Assembly (NCBI RefSeq): GCF_024494575.1
Contig: NZ_JANHDO010000001.1
Span: 1,012,793-1,076,792, forward strand
From: Halorubrum salinum
GTDB taxonomy: Archaea > Halobacteriota > Halobacteria > Halobacteriales > Haloferacaceae
Direction: 5' to 3'
Length of the DNA stretch: 64,000 nucleotides
Shown here: piece by piece, positions 8,497 to 17,024 of the stretch
Numbering within the stretch: the first letter of the stretch is position 1
How the letters are laid out: the number at the start of each line of letters is the position of its first letter
Program-made: the position numbers and the translations under genes
The notes under the pieces: model-generated
Database searches by the model: none
The model's input: only the letters and a program-made list of their open reading frames with translations
What the model was told of the DNA's origin: nothing

Positions 8497-9809
8497 CAGA
8501 TTCCCCCCGTGAACATCGACATGTCCGGTGCCTCGTCGATGTCGCGTTTGTCCGTCTCCTCGATGGCGGCGTCGAGGTCCTTGTCGCCGCGCCCGGAGAC
8601 GTTGACGACGACCCGCTCGCCCAACTCCTCGTGGTGCTCCTCCAAGAAGCCGAAGGCGTGTGCCGTCTCCAAGGCCGGGATGATCCCCTCGGTGCGCGAG
8701 AGGCGATGGAACCCTTCGAGGGCCGCGTCGTCGTCGACGGCGACGGGGTTCACGCGTCCCTCGTCGACGAGGTAGGCGAGTTCGGGGCCGACGCCGGCGT
8801 AGTCGAGCCCGGAGGAGATCGAGTGGCTCTCCATGATCTGGCCGTCGGAATCCTGCAAGAGCTTCGTGCGCGCACCGTGGAGTACGCCCTCCGCGCCCGT
8901 GTACAGCGACGCGGAGTTCGGCGCGACGCCGGCCTCCTCGTCGACCTCCAGCGTGGAGCCGCCCGCCTCGACTGCGTGGAGCGCCACGTCCTCGTCGTCG
9001 ACGAACGCCGCGAACGACCCCATCGTGTTGGAGCCGCCGCCCGCGCAGGCGACCACGTCGGTCGGGAGGCCGCCGGTCTTCTCGATCGACTGCTCGCGGG
9101 CCTCTTCGGAGATGACCGCCTGGAAGTCGCGGACCATCACCGGGAACGGGTGGGGACCGACCACGGAGCCGATCACGTAGTGGGTCGTCTCGACGGTCGT
9201 CGCCCAGTCGCGCATCGTCTCCGAGATGGCCTCCTTCAGGGTGCCGCGGCCGGCCGTGACCGGGTTCACTTCGCTCCCGTTGAGCTTCATCCGGAAGACG
9301 TTGGGGCGCTGGCGGTTGATGTCGCGCTCGCCCATGTATATCTCACAGGGCATATCGAGGTGGGCGGCCGCCATCGCCGTCGCGGTGCCGTGCTGGCCCG
9401 CGCCCGTCTCCGCGATGATCCGCTCTTTGCCCATGTACTTCGCGAGAAGCACCTGACCGAGCGCGTTGTTCAGCTTGTGTGCGCCGCCGTGGAGCAGGTC
9501 CTCGCGCTTGAGGTAGATCTCGCGGTCGTACCGCTCCGAGAGCCGGTCGGCCCGCTGGAGCGGGATCGGCCGCCCGCCGAAGTCCGCGAGCCGCTCGCGG
9601 AACTCGTCCATGAAGCCGTCCTCGTTGTTCAGGACGTAGCGCTCGTAGGCATCGGTCAGTTCCTCTATGGCCGGCATCAGCGCCTCGGGAACGTACTGGC
9701 CGCCGTAGCGGCCGAACTTCCCGTCGTCGCGGCCGCGCTCGCGACCGGGGCGTCGCGATGGCACCGCCGTGTCCGGTTCCTCAGCCGTTCGCGTGTCGGA
9801 TTCGCTCAT
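8496..9809 (-). CDS. trpB: Tryptophan synthase beta chain
   Basis: PLP enzyme that condenses indole with serine to make tryptophan; it forms the alpha2beta2 complex with TrpA. It has 437 residues. The PLP lysine is K112 in [12 protein letters not shown], and the serine/indole loop is AETGAGQHG (133-141). [11 protein letters not shown] is the phosphate-cofactor loop and [15 protein letters not shown] is the family signature. This is the canonical TrpB1 type that works with TrpA. It overlaps trpC by ATGA at 9806-9809 and abuts trpA, forming a trpCBA operon. The 20-30 residue N-terminal tail is typical of haloarchaeal homologues. Confidence 0.97.
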   Translation of the reverse strand: MSESDTRTAEEPDTAVPSRRPGRERGRDDGKFGRYGGQYVPEALMPAIEELTDAYERYVLNNEDGFMDEFRERLADFGGRPIPLQRADRLSERYDREIYLKREDLLHGGAHKLNNALGQVLLAKYMGKERIIAETGAGQHGTATAMAAAHLDMPCEIYMGERDINRQRPNVFRMKLNGSEVNPVTAGRGTLKEAISETMRDWATTVETTHYVIGSVVGPHPFPVMVRDFQAVISEEAREQSIEKTGGLPTDVVACAGGGSNTMGSFAAFVDDEDVALHAVEAGGSTLEVDEEAGVAPNSASLYTGAEGVLHGARTKLLQDSDGQIMESHSISSGLDYAGVGPELAYLVDEGRVNPVAVDDDAALEGFHRLSRTEGIIPALETAHAFGFLEEHHEELGERVVVNVSGRGDKDLDAAIEETDKRDIDEAPDMSMFTGGI

Positions 9810-10663
9810 GTGGGTGTCTCCGTGTCCGCCGTCTCGTCTGCGTCCGGTTTCGTCTCCGCGCTCTCGTCCGCTGTCGCGTCCGCCTCCGTCTCTGCGCCCG
9901 CCTCCACGCGGGTCAGCGTTCGCGTGTTCGCCGTCACGTTCCCGTCCATGATCGCACTGCCGACGAGCAGCGCGTCGGCACCGGCCGCTCGCATCCGCCG
10001 GACGTCCGCCGGCGAGCCGATCCCGCTCTCGGCGACGAGCGTCACGTCGTCGGGAGCGTCGGGCGCGACCGACTCGAAGGTTTCGAGGTCGACCTCCAGT
10101 CTCGCGAGGTCGCGGTTGTTCACGCCGACGAACGTCGCGCCCGCGTCGACCGCGGCCGCTAGCTCCGCGGCGTCGTGAACCTCGACGAGCACCTGAAACC
10201 CGCGGTCGCGCGCGGCGGCGAGCAGGTCCGGGAGGTCGTCGCCGACGAACCGCGCGATGAGCAGGACCACGTCGCTCTCGACGGCGTCCAACTGCGACTC
10301 GGCGACGACGAAATCCTTCCGGAGCACCGGCACGTCGACGGCCTCGCGGACGCGTTCGAGGGTGTCGACGCTCCCGCCGAAGTGCTCCGGCTCCGTGAGC
10401 ACCGAGAGCGCCGCGGCCCCGCCCGCGACCATCCCCTCCGCGAGCGCGACGGGGTCGTCCTCACGGGTTCCCTCCGTCGTCGGGCTCGTCGGCTTCACCT
10501 CGGCTATCACGGGCACGCGACCGTCGGCCTCGGCGCGGTCGAACGCGGCGCGCAGGTCTCGGGGAGCAACGTCTACGCGGTCAGTCCGTCCCTCGGCCGC
10601 TCGCTCCCGAGCAGTCGTCAGTATCGACTCGACCGCCGGGGCCAGCGCGGAATCATCCTCCAT
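9806..10663 (-). CDS. trpC: Indole-3-glycerol phosphate synthase
   Basis: Closes the indole ring from 1-(o-carboxyphenylamino)-1-deoxyribulose 5-phosphate. It has 285 residues in a TIM barrel. The catalytic block [11 protein letters not shown] has Lys, VLRKDFVV holds the second Lys, VEVHD the Glu, and GVNNRDL and VAESGI follow in order. The C-terminal 30 residues are acidic and low complexity ([18 protein letters not shown]), possibly a halophilic tail. It is the first gene of trpCBA. The start codon lies inside an 18-bp palindrome, and a TATA-like CTTATG sits about 28 bases upstream, so the message is probably leaderless. Confidence 0.96.
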   Translation of the reverse strand: MEDDSALAPAVESILTTARERAAEGRTDRVDVAPRDLRAAFDRAEADGRVPVIAEVKPTSPTTEGTREDDPVALAEGMVAGGAAALSVLTEPEHFGGSVDTLERVREAVDVPVLRKDFVVAESQLDAVESDVVLLIARFVGDDLPDLLAAARDRGFQVLVEVHDAAELAAAVDAGATFVGVNNRDLARLEVDLETFESVAPDAPDDVTLVAESGIGSPADVRRMRAAGADALLVGSAIMDGNVTANTRTLTRVEAGAETEADATADESAETKPDADETADTETPT

Positions 10664-10678
10664 TAGTGTACACTAATG
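10661..10678. promoter_or_regulatory. Palindromic operator over the trpC start
   Basis: CATTAGTGTACACTAATG is a perfect 18-bp palindrome that includes the trpC start codon and, by TATA spacing, the likely transcription start. Its centre is TGTACA, the core described for TRP boxes bound by TrpY in Methanothermobacter. A second inverted repeat, ATGCAC/GTGCAT with six bases between, directly abuts it on the promoter side. Placement over the start site suggests repression by blocking RNA polymerase. The regulator is not encoded nearby. Confidence 0.7.
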
Positions 10679-10801
10679 CACTCATCTGTGCATAAGGCTT
10701 GCGGGCGGCGGAGGAATATTCGGTACTGACGGAGCGCGTCGCGGATGCGGAGACGGCGGGTGACCCAGCGATTTAACCGTCGGGACCGCGGAGCCGGAGC
10801 C

Positions 10802-11332
10802 ATGCAATCGACGGGCACGTCGGGCGTGTTCGCCCGACACTTCGAGGAGATCGGGCGCGCGGTCGAGGTCGGATTCGCCGGCGGCCGCGTGATCGCGGTC
10901 TCGTTTCCGGCCGAGACGCCGGCCGACGCCGAGGCGGACCACGGGCTGCTCGACCGGATCGGCGCGTACCTGCAGGGCGAACCGGCAGACGAGGGCGTCT
11001 CGACCGGAGATTCAGCCGGCGGCGGAGTCGGGCCCGCCACGCGCGGAGCCGACCCGTTCGACGACGTGCAGATCGGCCTCACGGTCCCGACCGACCAGCG
11101 GCGCGTCCTCGACGCGCTCCGATCGGTCCCGTCCGGCGAGTCCGTCTCGGTCAGTCGGCTCGCGCGGTCGGCCGGCTACGACGACAACGACGCCGACGAC
11201 CTCGACACCGTGACCCGCGCGCTCAGCGAGAACCCGATCCCGTTACTGCTCCCCGACCACCGGGTGCAGGGCGGGCCGCACGCCACGCCGGGCGAGGTCC
11301 GAGACGTGTTGCGGCGGGTCGAAGGAGTGTAA
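10802..11332 (+). CDS. MGMT-like protein with Asp in place of the active-site Cys (alkyltransferase-like)
   Basis: 176 residues. The C-terminal half has the winged-helix fold and active-site strand of O6-alkylguanine-DNA alkyltransferases: VLDALRSVPSGESVSVSRLARSAGY, then the TVTRALSENPIPLLLP strand and HRV. In MGMT the motif is PCHR with a Cys that takes the alkyl group; here residues 151-154 read PDHR. It therefore cannot act by the usual mechanism and resembles alkyltransferase-like proteins, which bind damaged DNA and recruit excision repair. The ATG at 10802 is preferred over an upstream basic extension. It is divergent from trpC. Confidence 0.8.
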   Translation: MQSTGTSGVFARHFEEIGRAVEVGFAGGRVIAVSFPAETPADAEADHGLLDRIGAYLQGEPADEGVSTGDSAGGGVGPATRGADPFDDVQIGLTVPTDQRRVLDALRSVPSGESVSVSRLARSAGYDDNDADDLDTVTRALSENPIPLLLPDHRVQGGPHATPGEVRDVLRRVEGV

Positions 11333-11425
11333 GTCGCCGCTCGCGCGACGGTAATGGGTGAGACGAGAAACCGCGAAAAAACGGCCTGAGAGTGGCCTGC
11401 GGGCGTCATAGGGGGGCTGCGGGCG

Positions 11426-12628
11426 TCAGGGGGCGGCCTGCTTCGTCGAGATCAGCTCGATCACGTCGCGGTGGGAGAGTTCGTGGTCGGCCCCGACCTG
11501 TCTGCCGCTCCGGCAGTCGGTCCCGTGAAGGAGCCCCTCACCGATGTCCGAGTGGATGTGGAACGCGAAGTCCTCCGTCGTCGAGTCTTCGGGGAGGAGA
11601 AAGCAGTCGCGGAAGACGCCCTTCTCGTCTTTCGACCCGTTCGCGGAGCCGGGAAAGACCGCGATACAGCCGAGGACGTCGAAGATCGCGGCTTCGAGCG
11701 CGCCCTGGACGCCGGTCCCGTCGTACTCGTCGACGAACTCGGCGATCTGGTCGAGCCCGGCCGCCTGTTCGCCGGAGACGTCGCCGACGGTCTCGAACTG
11801 AGCGGAGCCGGGCGTGTAGTCGACGACGCCCGCCTCGTCCGCGTTCTTCAGCGCCTTCTCGGCGTGGGCGCTCGCGGGGACGAAAGATAGGTGGTCGTAC
11901 TCGGGGTCGCTCGTGATTTCTTCCCAGTTCGCCTGCGCCGCCGGCGTGTCCATCTTGTTCGCGGCGACGACCATCGGCTTCGTGCGCTTTCGGATCTCGC
12001 GCGCGAGGTCGGCCCTGTCCTCGCCGTCCCACGTCTCGGGGTCGAGGTCGAGACCCTGCGCTAAGATCACCTGTTTCATCCGGTCCTTGTCGATGCCGAA
12101 CGCCGACATCTGCTCGGCCAGTTCCTCCTCGATCGCGGCGTCTGCGCCGTGGTACCGCGTCTCGAACTTCTCTAAGCCCTTCTCTAACACGTCGAGGTAC
12201 CACTCGTCGAGTTCTTCCTCTAAGAAGTCGATGTCCTCGCGCGGGTCGTGGCCCTCGGTGGTCTCGCCTTCGATGTCCGTCTTCCCGGAGAAGTCGACGA
12301 CGTGGATCAACACGTCGGTCTCGTTGAGATCGGTGAGGAACTGGTTGCCGAGTCCGCGCCCCTCGTGTGCGCCCGGGACGAGCCCGGCGACGTCGACGAG
12401 CTTGACCGGGACGAAGCGGGTCCCCTCGCGGCAGACGCCGACGCTCGGCGTGCAGGTCTCGTCGAACTCGGGGGCGGCGCAGTCGACGCGGACGTACGCC
12501 TCGCCGACGGTCGGGTCGATCGTGGTGAACGGGTACGCGCCCTCGGGCACGTCGTTCATCGTCGCGGCGTTGAAAAAGGTCGACTTCCCCACGGAGGGCT
12601 TGCCGACGAGGCCGACGCGGTAACTCAT
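11426..12628 (-). CDS. YchF/Obg-type translation-associated GTPase
   Basis: P-loop protein of the Obg-HflX superfamily, YchF/OLA1-like archaeal branch, 400 residues. The G1 motif GKPSVGKST is near residue 8, G3 is VDVAGLVPGAHEGRGLGN, and G4 is reached through VVAANKMD. C-terminal residues from about 310 (FPGSANGSKDEKGVFRDCFLLPEDSTTEDFAFHIHSDIGEGLLH) form the TGS domain that contacts ribosome or RNA. Members hydrolyse GTP or ATP and act at ribosomes. The start MSYRVGLVGKPS at 12628 is preferred over a basic extension upstream. Confidence 0.94.
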   Translation of the reverse strand: MSYRVGLVGKPSVGKSTFFNAATMNDVPEGAYPFTTIDPTVGEAYVRVDCAAPEFDETCTPSVGVCREGTRFVPVKLVDVAGLVPGAHEGRGLGNQFLTDLNETDVLIHVVDFSGKTDIEGETTEGHDPREDIDFLEEELDEWYLDVLEKGLEKFETRYHGADAAIEEELAEQMSAFGIDKDRMKQVILAQGLDLDPETWDGEDRADLAREIRKRTKPMVVAANKMDTPAAQANWEEITSDPEYDHLSFVPASAHAEKALKNADEAGVVDYTPGSAQFETVGDVSGEQAAGLDQIAEFVDEYDGTGVQGALEAAIFDVLGCIAVFPGSANGSKDEKGVFRDCFLLPEDSTTEDFAFHIHSDIGEGLLHGTDCRSGRQVGADHELSHRDVIELISTKQAAP

Positions 12629-12727
12629 TGGTCGCACTGCGCGAGCCACGGTAAAAAGCGATGCGAGACGCTCCGTGACGTGTGTACGGGTGACGAGGGG
12701 TGACCGCGAGCGACGGATCCGTCCGGG

Positions 12728-12985
12728 TCAGGCGTCCCCGTCGGACTGACCGGGCTCGCCCACCGCCTCGATGGGCAGGACGTTCTGAAGCGCGGCGAAC
12801 GCGTCCTCGGCGCTCTCGAACTCGTGCTGATCGACGTCGGCGACGAGGTCGCCGAGATCGGCGTCTCCGTCGGCGAACAGCACGGTCGTCCCCGCGCACG
12901 ATTCCACGAGGTCCGCGTGAGTCGCGGGGTAGGCGTAGTCTCGAAGCTCCTCTTCGACGCGAGAGAGCGTGATCTCGGTAGACAT
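12728..12985 (-). CDS. DUF5789-like small acidic protein
   Basis: 85 residues, very acidic. The pattern SRVEEELRDYAYPATHADLV, then TVLFADGDADLGDLV, and the conserved end PIEAVGEPGQSDGD match the haloarchaeal DUF5789 family as I recall it. No catalytic motif is visible. It lies 100 bp upstream of the YchF gene in the same direction and could share its transcript. Function unknown. Confidence 0.85.
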   Translation of the reverse strand: MSTEITLSRVEEELRDYAYPATHADLVESCAGTTVLFADGDADLGDLVADVDQHEFESAEDAFAALQNVLPIEAVGEPGQSDGDA

Positions 12986-13125
12986 ACTCGATACTGGTCG
13001 CCAGACGGCTTAACTGCGCGTGTCGGTGTGACCGTGGCGCGGCCGAGGTCTGCGATGAGTGAGCGAAGAACCGGCAACATTAGTGAAGAGTTATGCGTCA
13101 TCGGAACCATGTGGTATGTGATTAC

Positions 13126-13668
13126 ATGTCGTTATACGACCGAATTCTCGTCCCCACCGACGGCTCCGCCGAGGGAGAGCGCGCGGTCGCGCACGCGCTC
13201 GACCTCGCGGCGGTTCACGGCGCGGCGGTTCACGCGCTGTACGTGGTCGACACCGCGAGCTACGCCGGCATGCCGATGGAACACTCCTGGGAGGGGGTCG
13301 GCGATCTGCTCCGGGACGACGCGACTGCGGCGGTCGCCGCGGTCGAGGAGCTCGCGGCCGACGCCGACGTCGACGTCGAGACCGCGGTCGTCGAGGGGTC
13401 GCCGAGCCGCGAGATAATCCGGCACGCGGAGGAGGCCGACTGCGACCTCGTCGTGATGGGGACCCACGGCCGCGGCGGGATCGACAGACTGCTGCTCGGG
13501 AGCGTCGCGGAGAAGGTCGTCCGCGGCTCGTCGGTCCCGGTGTTGACGGTGCGGCTCGACGGGAGGGTCCCGGACGGTCCGGGAACGGTCGCGGGAACCG
13601 CCGATAGGACGGAGTCCGAAACGGACGCCGACGGCGACGTCGCCGTCGACGGCGGTCCGACCGGCTAA
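13126..13668 (+). CDS. UspA-type universal stress protein
   Basis: 180 residues: one Usp domain (MSLYDRILVPTDGSAEGERAV at the start) with the ATP-binding pattern G-x2-G-x9-G-S in GTHGRGGIDRLLLGS near residues 110-125, followed by SVAEKVVRGSSVPVLTVR. An acidic linker of about 35 residues (ESETDADGDVAVDGG) extends the C-terminus. The ATG 13126 fits the family N-terminus better than an upstream ATG 13093. Its end overlaps the convergent birA gene by four bases. Confidence 0.93.
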   Translation: MSLYDRILVPTDGSAEGERAVAHALDLAAVHGAAVHALYVVDTASYAGMPMEHSWEGVGDLLRDDATAAVAAVEELAADADVDVETAVVEGSPSREIIRHAEEADCDLVVMGTHGRGGIDRLLLGSVAEKVVRGSSVPVLTVRLDGRVPDGPGTVAGTADRTESETDADGDVAVDGGPTG

Positions 13669-14648
13669 CGGTCCGCGTCCCTGAGGTGTTCGCAGTCGCC
13701 GGCGTGGACGCGCCGGGTCCCCTCTTCCGTCTCGATCACGAGCGCGCCCGGCGGCTCCACGTCGACCGCGGTACCGACGACCGGGCCCCCGGCGGTGTCG
13801 ACGCGAACGCGCCGCCCGAGCGTGCTCGCGCGCTCGCGCCACGCCGGGAGGACGCGGTCCATCCGGTCGGACGTTCCCGCGAGCGCGTGGAACCGATCGA
13901 GGAGGGTCGTGGCGACTCGCTGTCTGCTGACGTTTCTCTCCGCCTCGGCGGCGAGCGAGGTCGCGTCCGGCGGTAGCGCCTCCGTGTCGACGTTGGCGTT
14001 GACGCCGACCCCGACGACGAGCCACGACACCCGGTCGGCTTCGCCCTCCATCTCGGTGAGTATCCCGGCCAGTTTGCGTCCGCCGCGGCCCGTCGCCGCG
14101 GCCGAATCCCCCGCGTCGCCGTCGCGGCCCCCGACGAGCACGTCGTTCGGCCACTTGATGTGGGCGTCGACGCCGACGGCGCGGCAGGCGTCCACCGCCG
14201 CGACGGCGGCCGCGAGCGTGAAGAGCGGCGCGCGCGCGGCGGGGGCGTCGGGGCGGGTCACGAGCGAGACCCAGACGCCCCCGCTCGGCGCGATCCACTC
14301 GCGGTCGAGCCGTCCTCGCCCGCCGGTCTGTTCGTCGGCCGCGACCGCGACGCCGTCGGCTCCGTCGGCCGCCAGCTCTCGCGCGCGATCGTTCGTCGAC
14401 GGGAGGCTGTCGTGGTACTCGACGGCGTACGGCGCGTCGAGGCCGAACTCGATCCCCGGCCCGCAGTAGCCGGGGTCGTCTGGTGCGACGTACCCGGCCG
14501 CGGTCGATTCGACGGCGAAACCCGAGTCTCGGAGCCCCTCCACCGCCTTCCAGACCGCCGCCCGCGAGACCCCGAGGTCGTCGGCGAGCGCCGGGCCCGA
14601 GACCGGCCCGTCCGCGAGGGCGTCGAGGAGCGCGCGACGCGTGTCCAT
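13665..14648 (-). CDS. birA: Biotin--[acetyl-CoA-carboxylase] ligase with N-terminal HTH
   Basis: Activates biotin with ATP and attaches it to the carboxylase carrier lysine. It has 327 residues: an N-terminal winged HTH (RRALLDALADGPVSGPALADDLGVSRAAVWK), then the ligase core with EQTGGRGRLDREW (biotin/ATP loop) and IKWPNDVLVGG with the catalytic lysine, and a C-terminal SH3-like domain (RRVRVDTAGGPVVGTAVDVEPPGALVIE). The HTH suggests it also represses its own or biotin-related genes, as in E. coli BirA. An acidic Asp/Gly-rich insert (GGRDGDAGDSAAATG) follows the lysine loop. The start ATG is at 14648. Confidence 0.95.
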   Translation of the reverse strand: MDTRRALLDALADGPVSGPALADDLGVSRAAVWKAVEGLRDSGFAVESTAAGYVAPDDPGYCGPGIEFGLDAPYAVEYHDSLPSTNDRARELAADGADGVAVAADEQTGGRGRLDREWIAPSGGVWVSLVTRPDAPAARAPLFTLAAAVAAVDACRAVGVDAHIKWPNDVLVGGRDGDAGDSAAATGRGGRKLAGILTEMEGEADRVSWLVVGVGVNANVDTEALPPDATSLAAEAERNVSRQRVATTLLDRFHALAGTSDRMDRVLPAWRERASTLGRRVRVDTAGGPVVGTAVDVEPPGALVIETEEGTRRVHAGDCEHLRDADR

Positions 14649-14740
14649 GCCGTCGGGGTGGCCGCCGGGACCGAAAGCCGTTCCGGCTGACGGGCACACA
14701 GCTATCCCTCCGGGCCGCCACCGATCCGTCAGCGAGACCG

Positions 14741-15121
14741 ATGAGAAACCGAGAGGCGAGCGACCGAGACGCCGCGAGCAACCCAGAGGCGAGCGACACC
14801 GTCGATCTCGTCGTGCTCGACGGCGACGACCGCACTGAGATGTCCGTGGAGCGCGGCCGAAACCTGCGGCGCGTCCTGCTGGAGGCGGGGCTGTCGCCGT
14901 ACGCCGAAGCGACGAGCCGGCTCAACTGCGGCGGACGCGGGATCTGTGCGACCTGCGGCGTCCGGATCCGGACGGGACCCGATCCCGAGCACTGGCACGA
15001 CCGCCTCGCCGATCGGTTCGGGTACCCGCGACTCTCCTGTCAGGTGCGCGTCGACGCTCCGATGACCGTCGAACTGGTCGACAAGCGCGTGTGGGGCGGC
15101 CGGGAACCGAACGACGGGTGA
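14741..15121 (+). CDS. Plant-type 2Fe-2S ferredoxin
   Basis: 126 residues. The cluster ligands are in LNCGGRGICATCGVRI (C-x5-C-x2-C) with the fourth Cys in RLSCQVRV, the plant-type [2Fe-2S] arrangement. The N-terminus is a short acidic tail. It is a soluble cytoplasmic electron carrier; the partner is not evident. The start ATG 14741 is preferred over in-frame upstream sequence that overlaps birA. The 168-bp gap after it holds a solitary origin-recognition-box-like site. Confidence 0.9.
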   Translation: MRNREASDRDAASNPEASDTVDLVVLDGDDRTEMSVERGRNLRRVLLEAGLSPYAEATSRLNCGGRGICATCGVRIRTGPDPEHWHDRLADRFGYPRLSCQVRVDAPMTVELVDKRVWGGREPNDG

Positions 15122-15131
15122 ATCGCGCCGC

Positions 15132-15156
15132 GAGACACCGGGTTTCCGGTGAAATG
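15132..15156 (-). other. Solitary origin recognition box-like site
   Basis: The site contains ACACCGGGTTTCCGGTGAAA and matches the box just before orc1/cdc6 (61041-61066, opposite orientation) at 24 of 25 positions; the single difference is G for T. It lies in a 168-bp intergenic gap, 46 kb from the origin, with no orc gene or AT-rich stretch nearby. The match is long enough that chance is unlikely. It may bind Orc1 without being an origin. Confidence 0.7.
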
Positions 15157-15289
15157 GCGGGCGGTAGCGATACACACGGACACCGCGCTTGACGGGGACA
15201 GCGATTCCGATCCGGCGCTCTCCGAATCGAACGCCGACGACGCGAGGCGTCGGCACAAGAGCCAAGGGCTCACGCCCGAACGCTCGGGT

Positions 15290-15865
15290 ATGCAACCCTC
15301 CAAGGAGTCCGAGTCGTCGGACGAGGATCCGATGGACGACCTCGACGACCTCCTCGACGACGATCTGGCCGAGGGGAACTCGGGAACGTCATCCGGCGGC
15401 GTCGCGGTCGGCGACGGCGCGACCGACAGCGACACGACCACTGCCGGAGACGCGGCGAGCGGCGAGGGTCGGATCGGCGTGAGCGGCCGGTGGTTCTCCG
15501 CGAAGGCGTTCGCGCTCGCGCTCGCCGTCGTCGCCGTCGCGACGTTCCTCGTCGGCGCGATTCCGCTCGTCGGCGGCGCGATCGGCTCCGTCGGCGGCGT
15601 CTTCGTCGCGGCGTTCGTGTTCGGGGCGATCTCGTCGTCGCGACGGTACGTCGAGACCGGGCTGGCGGGCGCGCTGGCCGGTGCCGGAACCGCCGTGACG
15701 AGCGTCCTCGGCGTCGGGTTCCTCCCGATCGGTCTCGACTACCTCGGGCAGTGGGGCCCCTCGCTGCTCGCGATCGGCGGCGGGCTCGGGCTCGCGGTCG
15801 CGCTCCTCGGTCACTACCTCGGACGCGACCTGCGAGCGGGGCTGACTGCCGACCTCGGCGCGTGA
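15290..15865 (+). CDS. Haloarchaeal membrane protein of unknown function
   Basis: 191 residues. The first 65 residues are very acidic and low complexity (DPMDDLDDLLDDDLAEGN) and should be cytosolic. Four or so hydrophobic segments follow: AFALALAVVAVATFLVGAIP, GGVFVAAFVFGAI, GLAGALAGAGTAVTSVLGVGF and LLAIGGGLGLAVALLGHYLG. The Gly-rich helices resemble DUF456-type membrane proteins, but no firm family call is possible. ATG 15290 is chosen because residues upstream are encoded across the ORB-like site and lack family character. Confidence 0.75.
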   Translation: MQPSKESESSDEDPMDDLDDLLDDDLAEGNSGTSSGGVAVGDGATDSDTTTAGDAASGEGRIGVSGRWFSAKAFALALAVVAVATFLVGAIPLVGGAIGSVGGVFVAAFVFGAISSSRRYVETGLAGALAGAGTAVTSVLGVGFLPIGLDYLGQWGPSLLAIGGGLGLAVALLGHYLGRDLRAGLTADLGA

Positions 15866-15893
15866 TCGACCGGAGCGGCAGACCGCGGACCGA

Positions 15894-16841
15894 CTACCTG
15901 AGCAGGCTGTCCGCGTCTCCGCTGACTCCGACGTACGCGGCGATCTCGTGGCGTTCGAGCGCGAGGAAGCCCGCGAGGATCGCGACGAATCCCAACACGG
16001 CTTCGGCCTCGATCAGCTGTCCGAGGAGCGCCCAGCTTCCGACCGCCGCGACGACCGGCTCCGCGTAGCCGACCAGGTGCAACTGCGCCGGCCCTACCGT
16101 GTCGAGCAGCGCGAAGTAGATCAGGAAGGCGACGACCCCGGACAGCAGCGTGAGGTACGTCAACGACGCGACGGCGGTGGCGTTCCAGACGATCGCTCCC
16201 GGCGACTCGCCGAGCAGGCCCGCGCCGACGAACAGCTGCCCGGCCCCGAGCACCATCGCCCACCCCTGCAGCGCGGCGACCGGGAGGTCGGTGCGAAGCG
16301 GCCGGAGCAGCACCGCGCCGAGCGAGAACGCGACCGCACCGGCGAACGCGAGCGCGACGCCGAGGAGGGCGGAGCCTCCGAACCCGGACGCGACCGGGTC
16401 GGCGATCACGACGACGCCGAGGATACCGAGCGCGAACCCGCCGACCTCGACCGGGCCGAGCCGCTCTCCCGGAAGCAGCGCGGCGGCGAACGTCGCGGTC
16501 AACACCGGCGAGAGGCTCACGATGACGGCCGCGACCGCGCCGGAGACGTACAGCTCGCCGACGTACAACAGCCCGTGATACGCCGCGATCACGAACGTGC
16601 CGGCCACGGCCACGCCGAGCCACTCGTCGCGGCCGCGGGGGACGAAGCGGTCGGAGACGAGGACCGCGAACCCAAGCACGACGGCCCCGGCGACGGCGTA
16701 TCTGACGCCCGCGAACAGCAGCGGCGGGAAGTAGTGGAGGCCGGCCTCGATGGCGACGAACGAGGTCCCCCACAGCGTCGCGAGGAGGAGGAACGCCCCC
16801 ACGATCGATTCGGACGAAGAAATCGGTGATCGTAGACTCAT
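15894..16841 (-). CDS. EamA/DMT-family transporter
   Basis: Inner-membrane transporter of the drug/metabolite family, 315 residues with ten predicted helices in two EamA repeats (LLLATLWGTSFVAIEAGLHYFPP in repeat 1; VALAFAGAVAFSLGAVLLRPL in repeat 2). DMT proteins often export amino acids or metabolites. The gene is divergent from an Lrp/AsnC regulator across 183 bp, a common arrangement for regulated amino-acid exporters; the substrate is inferred only. A TATA-like TTTAACTA lies about 30 bases before the ATG. Confidence 0.9.
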   Translation of the reverse strand: MSLRSPISSSESIVGAFLLLATLWGTSFVAIEAGLHYFPPLLFAGVRYAVAGAVVLGFAVLVSDRFVPRGRDEWLGVAVAGTFVIAAYHGLLYVGELYVSGAVAAVIVSLSPVLTATFAAALLPGERLGPVEVGGFALGILGVVVIADPVASGFGGSALLGVALAFAGAVAFSLGAVLLRPLRTDLPVAALQGWAMVLGAGQLFVGAGLLGESPGAIVWNATAVASLTYLTLLSGVVAFLIYFALLDTVGPAQLHLVGYAEPVVAAVGSWALLGQLIEAEAVLGFVAILAGFLALERHEIAAYVGVSGDADSLLR

Positions 16842-16951
16842 TGGTTGTCAGTTCGAAATACACAGAGATAGTTAAACTACACTCTCGAATACTGCTGATT
16901 TTAGGATGGACAATCACGCATTTGAATACAGTGCAACTGGCTCTCGAAATG

Positions 16952-16977
16952 TGGAGTCGTTTTCGTACTCGACTCCA
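16952..16977. promoter_or_regulatory. Inverted repeat upstream of lrp TATA box
   Basis: TGGAGTCG (16952-16959) and CGACTCCA (16970-16977) form a perfect 8-bp inverted repeat with a 10-base spacer, just upstream of the TATA box AAATATATAC at 16991-17000. The Lrp gene starts at 17025, 25-34 bases after the TATA, so its message is likely leaderless. The repeat is a plausible binding site for the Lrp protein controlling itself and the divergent exporter. Confidence 0.5.
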
Positions 16978-17024
16978 AGTATGTCGGTCGAAATATATAC
17001 GGGTTCGTCACGCGAAGCGAGGGT

